29,373 nt of DNA from Lenisia limosa (taxonomy: Eukaryota; Breviatea). The stretch covers positions 1-29,373 of the forward strand of contig LPNZ01008861.1 in NCBI GenBank assembly GCA_001655205.1, in the 5' to 3' direction. The notes below the pieces were generated by a model, which worked only from the letters and a program-made list of their open reading frames with translations, was not told where the DNA came from and did no database searches. Below, piece by piece: positions 22,801 through 29,373 of the stretch (position 1 is the first letter of the stretch; every line of letters starts with the position of its first letter). The position numbers and the translations under genes are program-made.

Positions 22801-25299
22801 TATAAAGGAACTGAACAGGTGAAAGTGAGAAAAAGGAACTGAACAGGTGAAAGTGATTTTGAAGGAACTAAGGGAATAAAAAGGACTTTGATGCAGAGAT
22901 CCCCTTTTTGATACTCGAGTGTGGGCAATGGGGAAAGTAATACCATTGAAAACTTGCCTGTGAAGAGGTTAGCAGCTGGCTTAACTTGCACTCTCCCATC
23001 AAGGTGAAAGGAAAACCACGCACCCTTCCCATACCCTTCGTCTCTAACTTGACCCACAAACCCAAGAGTACTCAAAGAGCTCCATTTGCTGTTCAGCCCA
23101 TCCAATAAAGGTCCCATTAGCCTCTGAAAAGGTAAGCACCCCAACATAAGCTAAATAGTCACCAATTCATGACAAGCCTACTTTTCACAACAGGGAAGAT
23201 ATACCGAACAAGCTCATCACCTATACATATCAGACTATTGAAATGCAAACGAAAAAGACTCAATTTCTTTCAGTGGATCCGAATTATTCTTGAGCTACAT
23301 GTATTTCATTTTTGTTTGTTGAAGAAATGCGATACAACATGTGTAATTGTGATAAACAGTAAACCAACCAGGTTCTAAAGTGGTGACTACCCAGTCATCA
23401 TCATAGTCATTGACGGTATGTGTCTGGAAGGGATAGCGCAGTTTGGAAGGAGCATTCGGGATAATGACGCGTTTAGTATCTAAATAGGTCAGCTTGCTAT
23501 AGACCTGGTGACCTGTGCCCGAATTTATATATCTCTTGCACCAAGTATTTAACAATCATGGATGGAGGTAAACAAGACTCATATGAAAAACTAGCCCAAC
23601 ATCTCGGCCGCATACCAGTCACAAGTGTGGTAAACCTGAGCTGATTAGAGGGCTCGCATTCCATCTGAATCACTTTTTCTGAACCAAGTGTTGTTGACAC
23701 ATACGGCGTAACCGTCTACAAATGATTGAAATTCATAGATGGGCTAGCCAAAAAACAAACATGTGATAACGAAAAGTCCACACAAATTTTGCAGTTGAAA
23801 AGTACAACAAAATAACAAAAATGAACCTCACAATAAGCTCTGTGCGGTAGTTGTCATAAACATTCGTTTGAGGGAAGGTGAAGAGGTCTCCATTCTCTGA
23901 AATCAATCAAAGAAGTGTCAAATGACTCCCTTTTATAAACAAAAACGTAATGCCCTTTGTAACTCCTCCTAACCCCATGACCAACCAACCATCAAGTACC
24001 AATACCTGATCAGGAAGCATGTAGCAACCCTGCAGCATGAGATGTAGGTCTTGAGTCGTATACAAGTAATCAGCAGAAATGAAAATTGAGAAGAAGCACC
24101 AGAGCATTCCTAAATGAAAGCCTGTGGCAAGAAGAGACATATACGTACACTCTGTGCATATTAATTATACATAATGACAAATCTAAATAAATAATCCCTG
24201 TCACCTTCACAATTTTGGTTGGAGTGGAAAATGTATGGATCAAGAAATATGGGCTAGAGCTGAGTAACTTTGCTGCTGTACCGTCATCTAAATTGTAGGT
24301 CAATTTTAAGAGTGAATCAAGGTCCAAGGAGAGGAAAGATAAAAGGTAAAGCAATCGCGCCCCATACTTCTAAACAGCAACTGGGAAGCACCACTATAGT
24401 CCAATGCGTTTGTGATATTGGCCAACGCGGGGTATCCGCGGTCGTCTGAGTTGGGGTGAGGAAATGGCCATTTGAGGAAGTGTGAAAGGAAAAGACCCCC
24501 TTCATACATGCGAAGGAATTTATTGTTTTGGAAATCGCACCATCAACACCTAAGAAGTTAATTGATCTTTCAAAATTTGGGTCAGTTCAGCCAAAGGAAA
24601 GTACATTTAAATAATTGAAATGAGCATACATATCTACCCCTCATACCCTCCTGCACATCATACCGTTACTCCTGCCCATCATACCGTTACTTCTGCCCCT
24701 CATACCGTTACTCATTAGAAGCCATCCAGGGAAACTGAAAATGTTGTCAAACTTCAAAGATGAAGAGATAACTTTCATGTCAGCGTCACTTGGAAACTTG
24801 AGAAAATCAAATTAATCCACTGAAAAGAAAGCCACGTCATATGACATAATTCCTCCCGTCTTACACCAAAATAATTTTCATGACCAGAGTAGTACCCAAC
24901 AGTGCCTTCGTGAACAACGCCGGAGGCTAAAATATCAACCTCGCTGGACATGGACTTGGAAAATCCTTACACCCGTACATCTGTCTTTGGCATAAATGTT
25001 GCATCCAGCGGTCCAAAGCTTGTCAAAGAAAGCGGTTCCGTGTTTGAATCCCTTTAAGGTGATAATGTGTCTCGTAAATTAAGGAGTATTCTGTCACCAT
25101 CTTGTACAAATAATCGAACAATTTCTTTCAAGAACTGGCCTGAATATTATGTTAAACAAATTGCCAAGTAAAGGTCTAAAACAATATTCACATTCCAACA
25201 TACGACACAGTACTCCTTGCTGTGGGTTGGTGCTCCGAAAACACACGTAGCAGCCACACGTGACTGGTACCTTGACATCACAAGAATGTCCCCACTTTC
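10817..25299 (-). CDS. Very large multi-exon surface receptor-like protein (possibly more than one gene)
   Basis: Read right to left, dozens of short exons flanked by AG and GT can be seen. The N-terminal part (about 25299-20200) encodes beta-rich extracellular sequence, e.g. SGDILVMSRYQSRVAATC (25261 down), GTAFFDKLWTAGCNIYAKD, LKWPFPHPNSDDRGYPALAN, GYGKGAWFSFHLDGRVQVK, GEDEPEYIFFNNGHLVAIG. IPT/TIG-like segments follow (about 19.8-16.6 kb), then cysteine-rich ephrin-receptor-like modules (16.1-13.9 kb), then a multi-pass membrane domain and a tail ending SMQSDEVTVRG, TAG at 10817-10819. This order is typical of giant surface proteins in free-living protists; their ligands and signalling are mostly unknown. 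The C-terminal third is firm by phase. Unity with the N-terminal two thirds is inferred from the unbroken run of same-strand exons with no internal stop plus start. The gap 19046-19130 removes part of one exon or intron. Confidence 0.62.
11325..11490 (+). repeat. Dispersed repeat family B, copy 2
   Basis: In a receptor intron. It shares with copy 1, in the same order, CGTGTACACAGAGTTGTAAG, TTGGGTGAATTAAT, CTTGATGGGGGTGGAGACGG, TCAGATTCAACCTTATT and ATTTCTCATTAC. The core is GATTCGATC here rather than GCTTCGGCC. Confidence 0.75.
12589..12605 (+). repeat. Short (AGTTC)n microsatellite
   Basis: About three and a half AGTTC units in a receptor intron. The complement of this unit recurs at 17938. 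Confidence 0.6.
14108..14161 (-). repeat. 27-bp tandem duplication spanning a 5' splice site
   Basis: Two exact 27-nt copies (14108-14134 and 14135-14161). On the coding strand each contains GGGGCCTGTATGAGAG followed by GTAGGAAT, so the duplication copies the end of the exon encoding DGACMRG together with its donor. Using the second donor adds exactly nine codons in frame. Confidence 0.85.
14264..16130 (-). other. Array of cysteine-rich ephrin-receptor-like modules
   Basis: Modules follow the pattern GTFM...C..CP..STT...C.C.DGF..T..GC.C..G..FD...C.PC.YG. Exons: about 16000-16130 (CAMGSYKNDTGDFDCTDC), 15723-15870 (CSCGDGFMMTASGCVCSKG), 15460-15657, 15185-15391, 14830-15033, 14588-14657 plus 14451-14541 (GACVCLPGYYLETEDASSC), and about 14264-14310. 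Three full modules are single exons of 198, 207 and 204 nt with phase 1 at both ends, and the flanking junctions are also phase 1. This is what tandem duplication of one exon would leave. Such Cys-rich modules form extracellular stalks or ligand-binding rods. Cysteine spacing is well kept, so the modules look functional. Confidence 0.85.
15090..15170. repeat. MITE-like family A, copy 4 (shortened)
   Basis: TAGGGTTTCCCTTCGGTCC ... TTTTTTGGTACTGAAATCCCTA, 81 bp, in the receptor intron between two cysteine-module exons. Most of the ATCGAT centre is lost. Confidence 0.75.
16098..16136 (+). repeat. 15-bp direct repeat
   Basis: CGTGCATATCTAGAG occurs at 16098-16112 and 16122-16136, close to the 5' edge of the CAMGSYKND exon on the - strand. 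Confidence 0.75.
16875..16970 (+). repeat. Dispersed repeat family B, copy 3 (partial)
   Basis: CAATATCTCTGATAAGCGTG, ATGGTGGCTTCGGTCAGA, TACAACCTTATTATTTCCCA, TTGCTATAATATATATA. This is the right half of family B in a receptor intron. Confidence 0.75.
17938..17974 (+). repeat. (GAACT)n microsatellite
   Basis: Six or seven GAACT units, one changed to GAACG, in a receptor intron. Confidence 0.85.
18431..18514 (+). repeat. 84-bp intronic hairpin (32-nt arms, 20-nt loop)
   Basis: Left arm 18431-18462 and right arm 18483-18509/18514 are inverted copies: 28 of 32 positions are identical and the innermost run GTCTTGACCGATTT is perfect. The sequence lies in an intron of the - strand receptor gene. 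Three of the four differences are G:U-compatible only in RNA made from the + strand, i.e. antisense to the gene. It could be a small foldback transposon or a small-RNA precursor; no function is shown. Confidence 0.8.
18749..18787 (+). repeat. 13-bp tandem repeat, three exact units
   Basis: TCTTCTTGATCAA repeated three times in a receptor intron between the GGRFPDGSD and HGVVDRT exons. Confidence 0.9.
19879..19977. repeat. MITE-like family A, copy 5
   Basis: A 99-bp element, TAGGGCTTCCCAAAGGTCC ... AGACCGTAAGGAAGCCCTA, centre CTTCGATAAATATCGATATT, in a receptor intron. It is one of the best-kept copies, with TA at both edges. Confidence 0.87.
22075..22210 (-). repeat. Dispersed repeat family B, copy 4
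   Basis: Reverse orientation. On the - strand it reads CTGTGTATTATATGGGTGAA, CATATCTCGTATCAGCGTGA, TGACGTGGATGGCTTCGTCC, AGATACAACCATATTATTTA, TTTCTCATTGCTATATTATG. It is in a receptor intron. Confidence 0.78.
22781..22856 (-). repeat. 28-bp triplicated 3' splice-site region
   Basis: AACTGAACAGGTGAAAGTGA (one copy with TGTAGGTGA) occurs three times at 28-nt spacing. On the coding strand each copy reads as a pyrimidine stretch ending CACCTGTTCAG. The last is the acceptor of the exon FLQDRRYFRDN. The other two are ready-made upstream acceptors 28 and 56 nt away. Confidence 0.8.
24635..24715 (+). repeat. About 23-bp imperfect tandem repeat
   Basis: Three to four units of CATCATACCGTTACTCCTGC in a receptor intron. 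Confidence 0.8.
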
Positions 25300-25446
25300 T
25301 GTTTAAAAGGTTAATTGCGGTTTATTCAAGTCAACAAAACGATTTTCAGAACAAATACTATGCATCTTTTTTCAAAGTTTGGACACTTGATTAACACAAT
25401 TCAATCACCCTACATTATATGATATGAATAGATGAGCAAAAACACT

Positions 25447-25510
25447 CTATATCAAGCCGAAGCCGTCCACATCATCACACTGATTGGAGATATTGTAAAT
25501 AAAAATTGGA
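25447..25510 (-). repeat. Dispersed repeat family B, copy 5 (partial)
   Basis: On the - strand it carries ATATCTCCAATCAGTGTGAT and GATGTGGACGGCTTCGGCTT, the family B core only. Confidence 0.65.
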
Positions 25511-25670
25511 TTGAGCTATCCGATTACACGCAAATAATAAAGATATAATAGTCTCTCCAACTCATACCATAATCGTTTCACCCCCCCCCCCCACTCNNNN
25601 NNNNNNNNNNNNNNNNNNNNNNNNNNNNNNNNNNNNNNNNNNNNNNNNNNNNNNNNNNNNNNNNNNNNNN

Positions 25671-25867
25671 TTAAGTGAGCGATTGATAAAGAACAACTTT
25701 ACTCACATTTAGGAGGTAGATAAAATTTCATTAAAATAATGTTGTACTAGTAAACGTTTTATATATTTTCATCTCCCAGCACCTTTTTTCCATCTTAATC
25801 ATAATGAATATCAGGAAAACATCGCCACCAGCACCACCACTAAAAATTGTATCAATCGCTCACTTAA
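25671..25867. mobile_element. Small non-autonomous element with TTAA-ended inverted repeats
   Basis: TTAAGTGAGCGATTGATA (25671-25688) is matched by its exact reverse complement at 25850-25867. The outermost four bases at both ends are TTAA, as expected of a piggyBac-like target duplication, leaving 14-bp terminal inverted repeats and an internal length of about 160 bp with no coding capacity. The left end abuts an assembly gap. A second, slightly different right end (ATCAATCGCCCCTTAA) sits at 25901-25916. Assignment to piggyBac rests on the TTAA alone. Confidence 0.65.
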
Positions 25868-25977
25868 AAAGTTAATAAAATATTTTTTCTGAAACGAAAA
25901 ATCAATCGCCCCTTAATTTTACTGGATAATCACAACGACGGGTTAACTATTGATACGGGGACCATTAACCTATCCGC

Positions 25978-26340
25978 CTATTCAGCCGCCTGCCAATGCC
26001 CAGCCACCATGTAACTTTGCAACATAAGGGAAGTAGTGTGGTGCTCCACAGTAGCCAATAACAGTATCCAACCATGGTCCGTCAACACCAGCTGGCGGTT
26101 CTGTTTCAATCTATGCAGTAAGCCTCTTTCTTGCGCAAGGCGAAGGCGATTTGAAGACTCCCTTCTATTCCGCATGTACCCCCCTCTAACTCTTGACTCA
26201 AAAAGAGGATTTGTGGGAGCAGAAATCAAGGGTGTTGCTGACAAGGTCTGTGATACCAAGATCTCACATAGAACAAAACTTGGAAGAAGAGCAGCAGCTG
26301 TATGGTGAAGGGGAGGCGGAATTGGCGGAGAATATTGATT
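25978..26340 (-). CDS. Open stretch, possible 5' exon of the receptor gene
   Basis: About 120 codons are open on the - strand from an AG just above 26340 down to a stop at 25978. They include NRQLVLTDHGWILLLATVEH and SYMVAGHWQAAE. The strand-like D.GWILL.ATV pattern resembles later receptor exons such as SGDILVMSRYQSRVA, and the position upstream on the same strand fits. There is no clear start codon or signal peptide. An antisense frame is also open (26036-26308), so chance cannot be excluded. Confidence 0.3.
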   Translation of the reverse strand, partial: NQYSPPIPPPLHHTAAALLPSFVLCEILVSQTLSATPLISAPTNPLFESRVRGGYMRNRRESSNRLRLAQERGLLHRLKQNRQLVLTDHGWILLLATVEHHTTSLMLQSYMVAGHWQAAE

Positions 26341-27003
26341 GCCGTCAGCCTACCAAGAATGAATAAGGTCCAATACAAACTAAACCGTAGCATTTTGTTA
26401 TTGAGTTGTTGCTGATGACAAGCTGATGATTAGTTTCCGTACTTAAGAAGGAAGTGTGTTGTGTGAACGGGTAGAATTCTATCAGAAATCACCGAACCGG
26501 TCCCCTAACAGTCCTTCCACTGTCAACTGAGTCCTTTATTATATCTGCTGACTATTATGCCTTGATGGTGATGTATGCGGGGCAGCTACCAAGCAAGCGT
26601 TTCCAAAATCACCAAACTCAAAAAATCGTCCATCAGACGGGGACCCGGGGATCTCCCGGGTATATGAATGCGGGGCTACTCAAAGCATGGGGGGATTCAA
26701 TATTTCTTCTTGGAGAAGTGAAGAAGAGTGATTGATTGCTGTTTACCTGTTGGATCGTTGGATTACCTTTGGATATTCACTAATTACATATTACTACAGA
26801 CGATTATATTTGGGTGTATGTTGCTCTTGCTGTTTTTAGCAAGATCAACACTAAGATCTTCACGATCTTGTTCTTGTTTGATTTTTGGTTTTATCCTTTT
26901 TTTCATTCTTGTGTTCTCGAATGTATGCTATTGAGTGTGTGTACAATTTTTTTCGTAACTAAAAAGGGTGAAAGTAATTTAATGAAGATGTAAGCCAGAC
27001 AGA
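26341..27003. other. Divergent intergenic region upstream of the nucleoporin gene
   Basis: About 660 bases lie between the last - strand open stretch and the nucleoporin ATG. If the receptor gene starts near 26.3 kb, this region would serve as a two-way promoter. It holds a small GC-rich palindrome-like stretch at 26642-26660 (ACCCGGGGATCTCCCGGGT) and T-rich sequence at 26810-26960. No coding exon, RNA gene or family A/B repeat was recognised. Confidence 0.45.
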
Positions 27004-29155
27004 ATGTTCGGACAGAGCTCCTTCGGTATGCACAACGCTTAATTAAGCTTTTAAAATACAATGTGACCAATGTAGGAGCGGCAACGTTTGGGAAACCAAG
27101 TCCCTTCCAGCAACCGTCTTCCTTCTCTCTTGGCCAGTCTTCCTTTGGACAGCCACAAGCTCTCGCTGCTTCAGCGTTTGGACAACCACAGCAGCAACAA
27201 CAAACTCCTGGTAGGGGTCAATGGGGCGTATTCTTGCTCTTACATGGGTTCCCGTCTTCATTGTATGAGATGTCATTGTTATTGTTCGAAGCTCAGAAAA
27301 CGAAGATGATATTTCAGGATTTGGTCAGAGCGCATTTGGACAACCTCAACAGCCCCAGCAATCTGCCTTCGGGCAATCCTCATCTCCTTTTGCTCCGAAA
27401 CCGTCATCATTTGGCCAGCCCCAGACTCAGGCTCAACCAGCATTCGGCCAGCCAGCTTTCGGGCAAACCCAACAAACAAGCGCGTTTGGACAAACACAAC
27501 AGCAAACAAGCGCTTTTGGACAAACACAACAGCAAACAAGCGCCTTTGGTCAGCCTCAACAAACAAGCGCTTTTGGCCAGCCTCAACAGACAAGCGCTTT
27601 TGGCCAGACTCAACAAACAAGCGCCTTTGGTCAGCCTCAACAAACAAGCGCCTTTGGCCAGACTCAACAAACAAGCGCCTTTGGCCAGACTCAACAGAAA
27701 AGTGCTTTTGGTACTGCGCAATCTCAGGTTTGTGGTTCTCTTGATGGTCATTCAGTGGGAATCAATTATGGGGGTGGGGGGAAATTATCAAGGATTATGG
27801 AGTTCTTATCTAAAATTTTGCCCTCTGTGTTTTAATACAAGAAAAAATGTGGAATTTTCGACTCGTTGGCATTCTTTCATCTGCAAAGGGAAAATGGTAG
27901 AGTCTACGTACTCTGTACTGTGTTGTTCCTATTGCTTCCCTATGGTCCAAAAAAACGATATAATATCGATATTTATCGAGGATTTAAATTCAGTCTTTTT
28001 TGACCGTAGGGAAGCTCTAGTTGTTCCCCTAATTGTATTTTTTTTTTAACGACTCGTTATTCTGAAATAGTGAATTCAAAATATTTCGTTTTTTTGTTGA
28101 CGTTTCAGCCCTCAGCCTTTGGACAATCAACTTTTGGAGGACAGGGCGCTTTCGGTACCCAAAAAGTTGGTTCATTGCAACTTAATGTTTACATGTAGAC
28201 AGGTTCATTCTTTTATCAAATTACATGTATATTCACTACACGGTATTTTTTGTAAGTATATCAATAAAATATATCAGATGTGGTATAATTGGTCTTTACC
28301 GTATATTCACAATCTCAGACGTCAGCTTTCGGCCAGCAAGTGTACAGTGCTAAGGTATTTGAGATTGAGTTTAAAGCGATAAGTGGTGAATGCAAATAGC
28401 AAAGAGTGGTTTTGAGTGAAAAAGCTTGATCATATTTTCCTTCCATTTTCCAGTTTCCGGTACCAGACTGGCTGCCAATGAGTTCTTTAAAGCTCATTTC
28501 ATCATTCAGCCACCCCGAAAACGTGATGAAGAATTGACGGTTGAGGAAGTATCGAAAGTTTGTGGGTATTTGGCCAGAATATGTAATATGTAATATGTAC
28601 TTGTTGGTGTTCCTTGATGATATAAGGTATCCAAACAAATTAGCAATATTGTATCACTTTTCCCTATTCTGAGGCGTTTCATTTCACTAAATGGATATAT
28701 TGTAATGTTGTTAAAAAGATAGATTGGTTTTTATCTTATAATATCCCTTATTCTATACACTTTAATGATAGTTTTAATACACTGTTGTTCTCACTCAAAC
28801 TCCACTAGGTCATTGCGAAGCATGCCAATTACCCGATTCCATGGCCAGCCACTTGCTTTGGTCCCTTTATGGTTGGGGGGGGGGGGTGTTGATNNNNNNN
28901 NNNNNNNNNNNNNNNNNNNNNNNNNNNNNNNNNNNNNNNNNNNNNNNNNNNNNNNNNNNNNNNNNNNNNNNNNNNNNNNNNNNNNNNNNNNNNNNNNNAA
29001 ATTGACTGACTTGTCTGGTGTGTTCAATTTCCACACATTATCCCATTGAAATTATGGATTAGGAAAGACAATGTCTTTTCAACCAAGACTTCAGCCCTGA
29101 AGAAGCCCGTATTTTGGCATACGCTGCTCGAGGGCAGCAGACGCTTGAGCAACAT
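27004..29155 (+). CDS. FG-repeat nucleoporin, NUP42/Amo1-like (3' end outside window)
   Basis: FG nucleoporins fill the nuclear pore channel and bind transport receptors through Phe-Gly motifs. Exons: 27004-27025 (MFGQSSF), 27076-27210, 27318-27727 (FG array), 28109-28165 (PSAFGQSTFGGQGAFGTQK), 28319-28354 (TSAFGQQVYSAK; the last bases may be intronic), 28454-28557 (RLAANEFFKAHFIIQPPRKR), 28809-28871 (HANYPIPWPATCFGPFM) and 29063-29155 (CLFNQDFSPEEARILAYAAR). Phases agree except at 28354/28454, where a donor at 28346 (GTGCTA) would restore frame. More than 20 FG motifs are present, mostly SAFGQ. The WP..C.GP...SPEE..LAY signature recalls NUP42/Amo1 relatives, and no GLEBS motif is seen. The gap 28894-28998 lies in an intron starting GTT then 12 G. 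The C-terminus is beyond the window. FG-Nup identity is firm, subtype tentative. Confidence 0.85.
27475..27702 (+). repeat. In-frame 27-30 nt tandem repeat coding TSAFGQ(T/P)QQ(Q)
   Basis: Eight near-identical units of ACAAGCGCCTTTGG plus CAGACTCAACA, followed by a variant (KSAFGTAQSQ). The units differ by very few bases, mostly third positions and CAGCCT/CAGACT exchange (P/T). They look recently expanded compared with the more varied FG motifs before and after. The low complexity opens several other frames. Confidence 0.9.
27930..28019. repeat. MITE-like family A, copy 6
   Basis: A 90-bp copy in a nucleoporin intron. Left end TATTGCTTCCCTATGGTCC, right end GACCGTAGGGAAGCTCTA, centre ATATCGATATTTATCGAGGA. 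It is in reverse orientation relative to copies 2 and 5. Confidence 0.82.
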
Positions 29156-29299
29156 GTAAGCTGGCCCCTTCAGAGAATAAACAAATTTGGGTAAATATTT
29201 CAGATTCACAATATGTTATGAAGATATGTAATCTCCATTAGTACTCTACGCTTGTGTGAAATGCAAAAACTATAGTATATCATATATCATAGTATATAA

Positions 29300-29373
29300 T
29301 ATATCATTTAATGTGGTATTATATTATGTAGAGATGAGAAATAAAACTAGGATGAATCCGGCCGAAGCCGTCC
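29300..29373 (-). repeat. Dispersed repeat family B, copy 6 (cut by window end)
   Basis: On the - strand from the window end it reads GGACGGCTTCGGCCGGATTC then ATTTCTCATCTCTACATAAT. This is the core and right part of family B. It follows AT-rich TATCATA repeats and lies in the last visible nucleoporin intron. Confidence 0.7.

Noticed and set aside
22584-23147. 187-codon - strand frame read as one exon
   Set aside because: It contains real receptor exons at its start but reads through an intron with the triplicated acceptor region. The FLQDRRYFRDN exon lies in another frame.
26036-26308. + strand frame of 90 codons antisense to the possible receptor exon
   Set aside because: No domain, no neighbouring exons in phase, and the opposite strand looks at least as coding.
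26642-26660. GC-rich palindrome as a terminator or operator
   Set aside because: The stem is only about 7 bp, a single copy and imperfect, with no bacterial context. It is mentioned only as part of the intergenic region.
27279-27751. Two overlapping - strand frames with LFVEAGQRR and LLSLAKGACL repeats
   Set aside because: Antisense shadows of the same tandem repeat. A repeat unit that is mostly a multiple of three keeps several frames open.
27063-28049. Long + strand open frame (328 codons), rich in KQALL / NKQAPL repeats
   Set aside because: It is an out-of-frame reading of the FG-repeat array that runs on through introns. The true frame gives SAFGQ repeats and has consistent splice phases.

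Overview
This window comes from the nuclear genome of an intron-dense microbial eukaryote. The lineage cannot be fixed from the sequence alone. No bacterial-style operon, ribosome-binding site or long single-exon gene is present. Protein-coding signal occurs as short exons of about 30-200 nt, separated by GT...AG introns of mostly 50-300 nt, and reading phase is kept across junctions. Nine N-gaps show that this is draft assembly. Seven of the nine lie just to the right of a C or G run of 10-13 bases.

Left part, + strand. (1) Positions 1-1759 hold the 3' part of an NADH-cytochrome b5 reductase-type flavoprotein gene. (2) Positions 2179-10077 hold a gene for a membrane-anchored SMP-domain lipid-transfer protein of the TEX2 type: an N-terminal membrane helix, a PH-like segment, the SMP domain, then a long acidic and Ser/Pro-rich tail. 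The phases of about 30 exons allow one continuous gene. Two introns can be read into from the preceding exon to an in-frame stop, giving possible shorter C-termini at 7390 and 9424.

Middle, - strand. From about 25.3 kb down to the stop at 10817 runs a very large, finely split gene or genes for a cell-surface protein. In N-to-C order it has a long extracellular beta-rich region, IPT/TIG-like segments, a row of cysteine-rich ephrin-receptor-like modules (several encoded one per phase 1-1 exon), and a C-terminal multi-pass membrane domain ending in a short cytoplasmic tail. It converges on the SMP gene across a 740-base gapped spacer.

Right part, + strand. From 27004 a gene for an FG-repeat nucleoporin runs off the window. 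Its FG array is built on a near-identical 27-30 nt unit. A WP..CFGP motif followed by DFSPEEAR suggests a NUP42/Amo1-type protein rather than NUP98.

Non-coding elements are abundant. A roughly 80-100 bp near-palindromic, TA-flanked MITE-like family has six copies. A second AT-rich dispersed family has six full or partial copies, sharing a GGCTTCGGCC-type core. One element has 18-bp inverted ends whose outer four bases are TTAA. An 84-bp hairpin lies inside an intron of the receptor gene. Two short tandem duplications fall exactly on splice sites. The genes show no shared pathway; they look like ordinary housekeeping (reductase, lipid transfer, nuclear pore) and surface functions in a compact, repeat-seeded genome.
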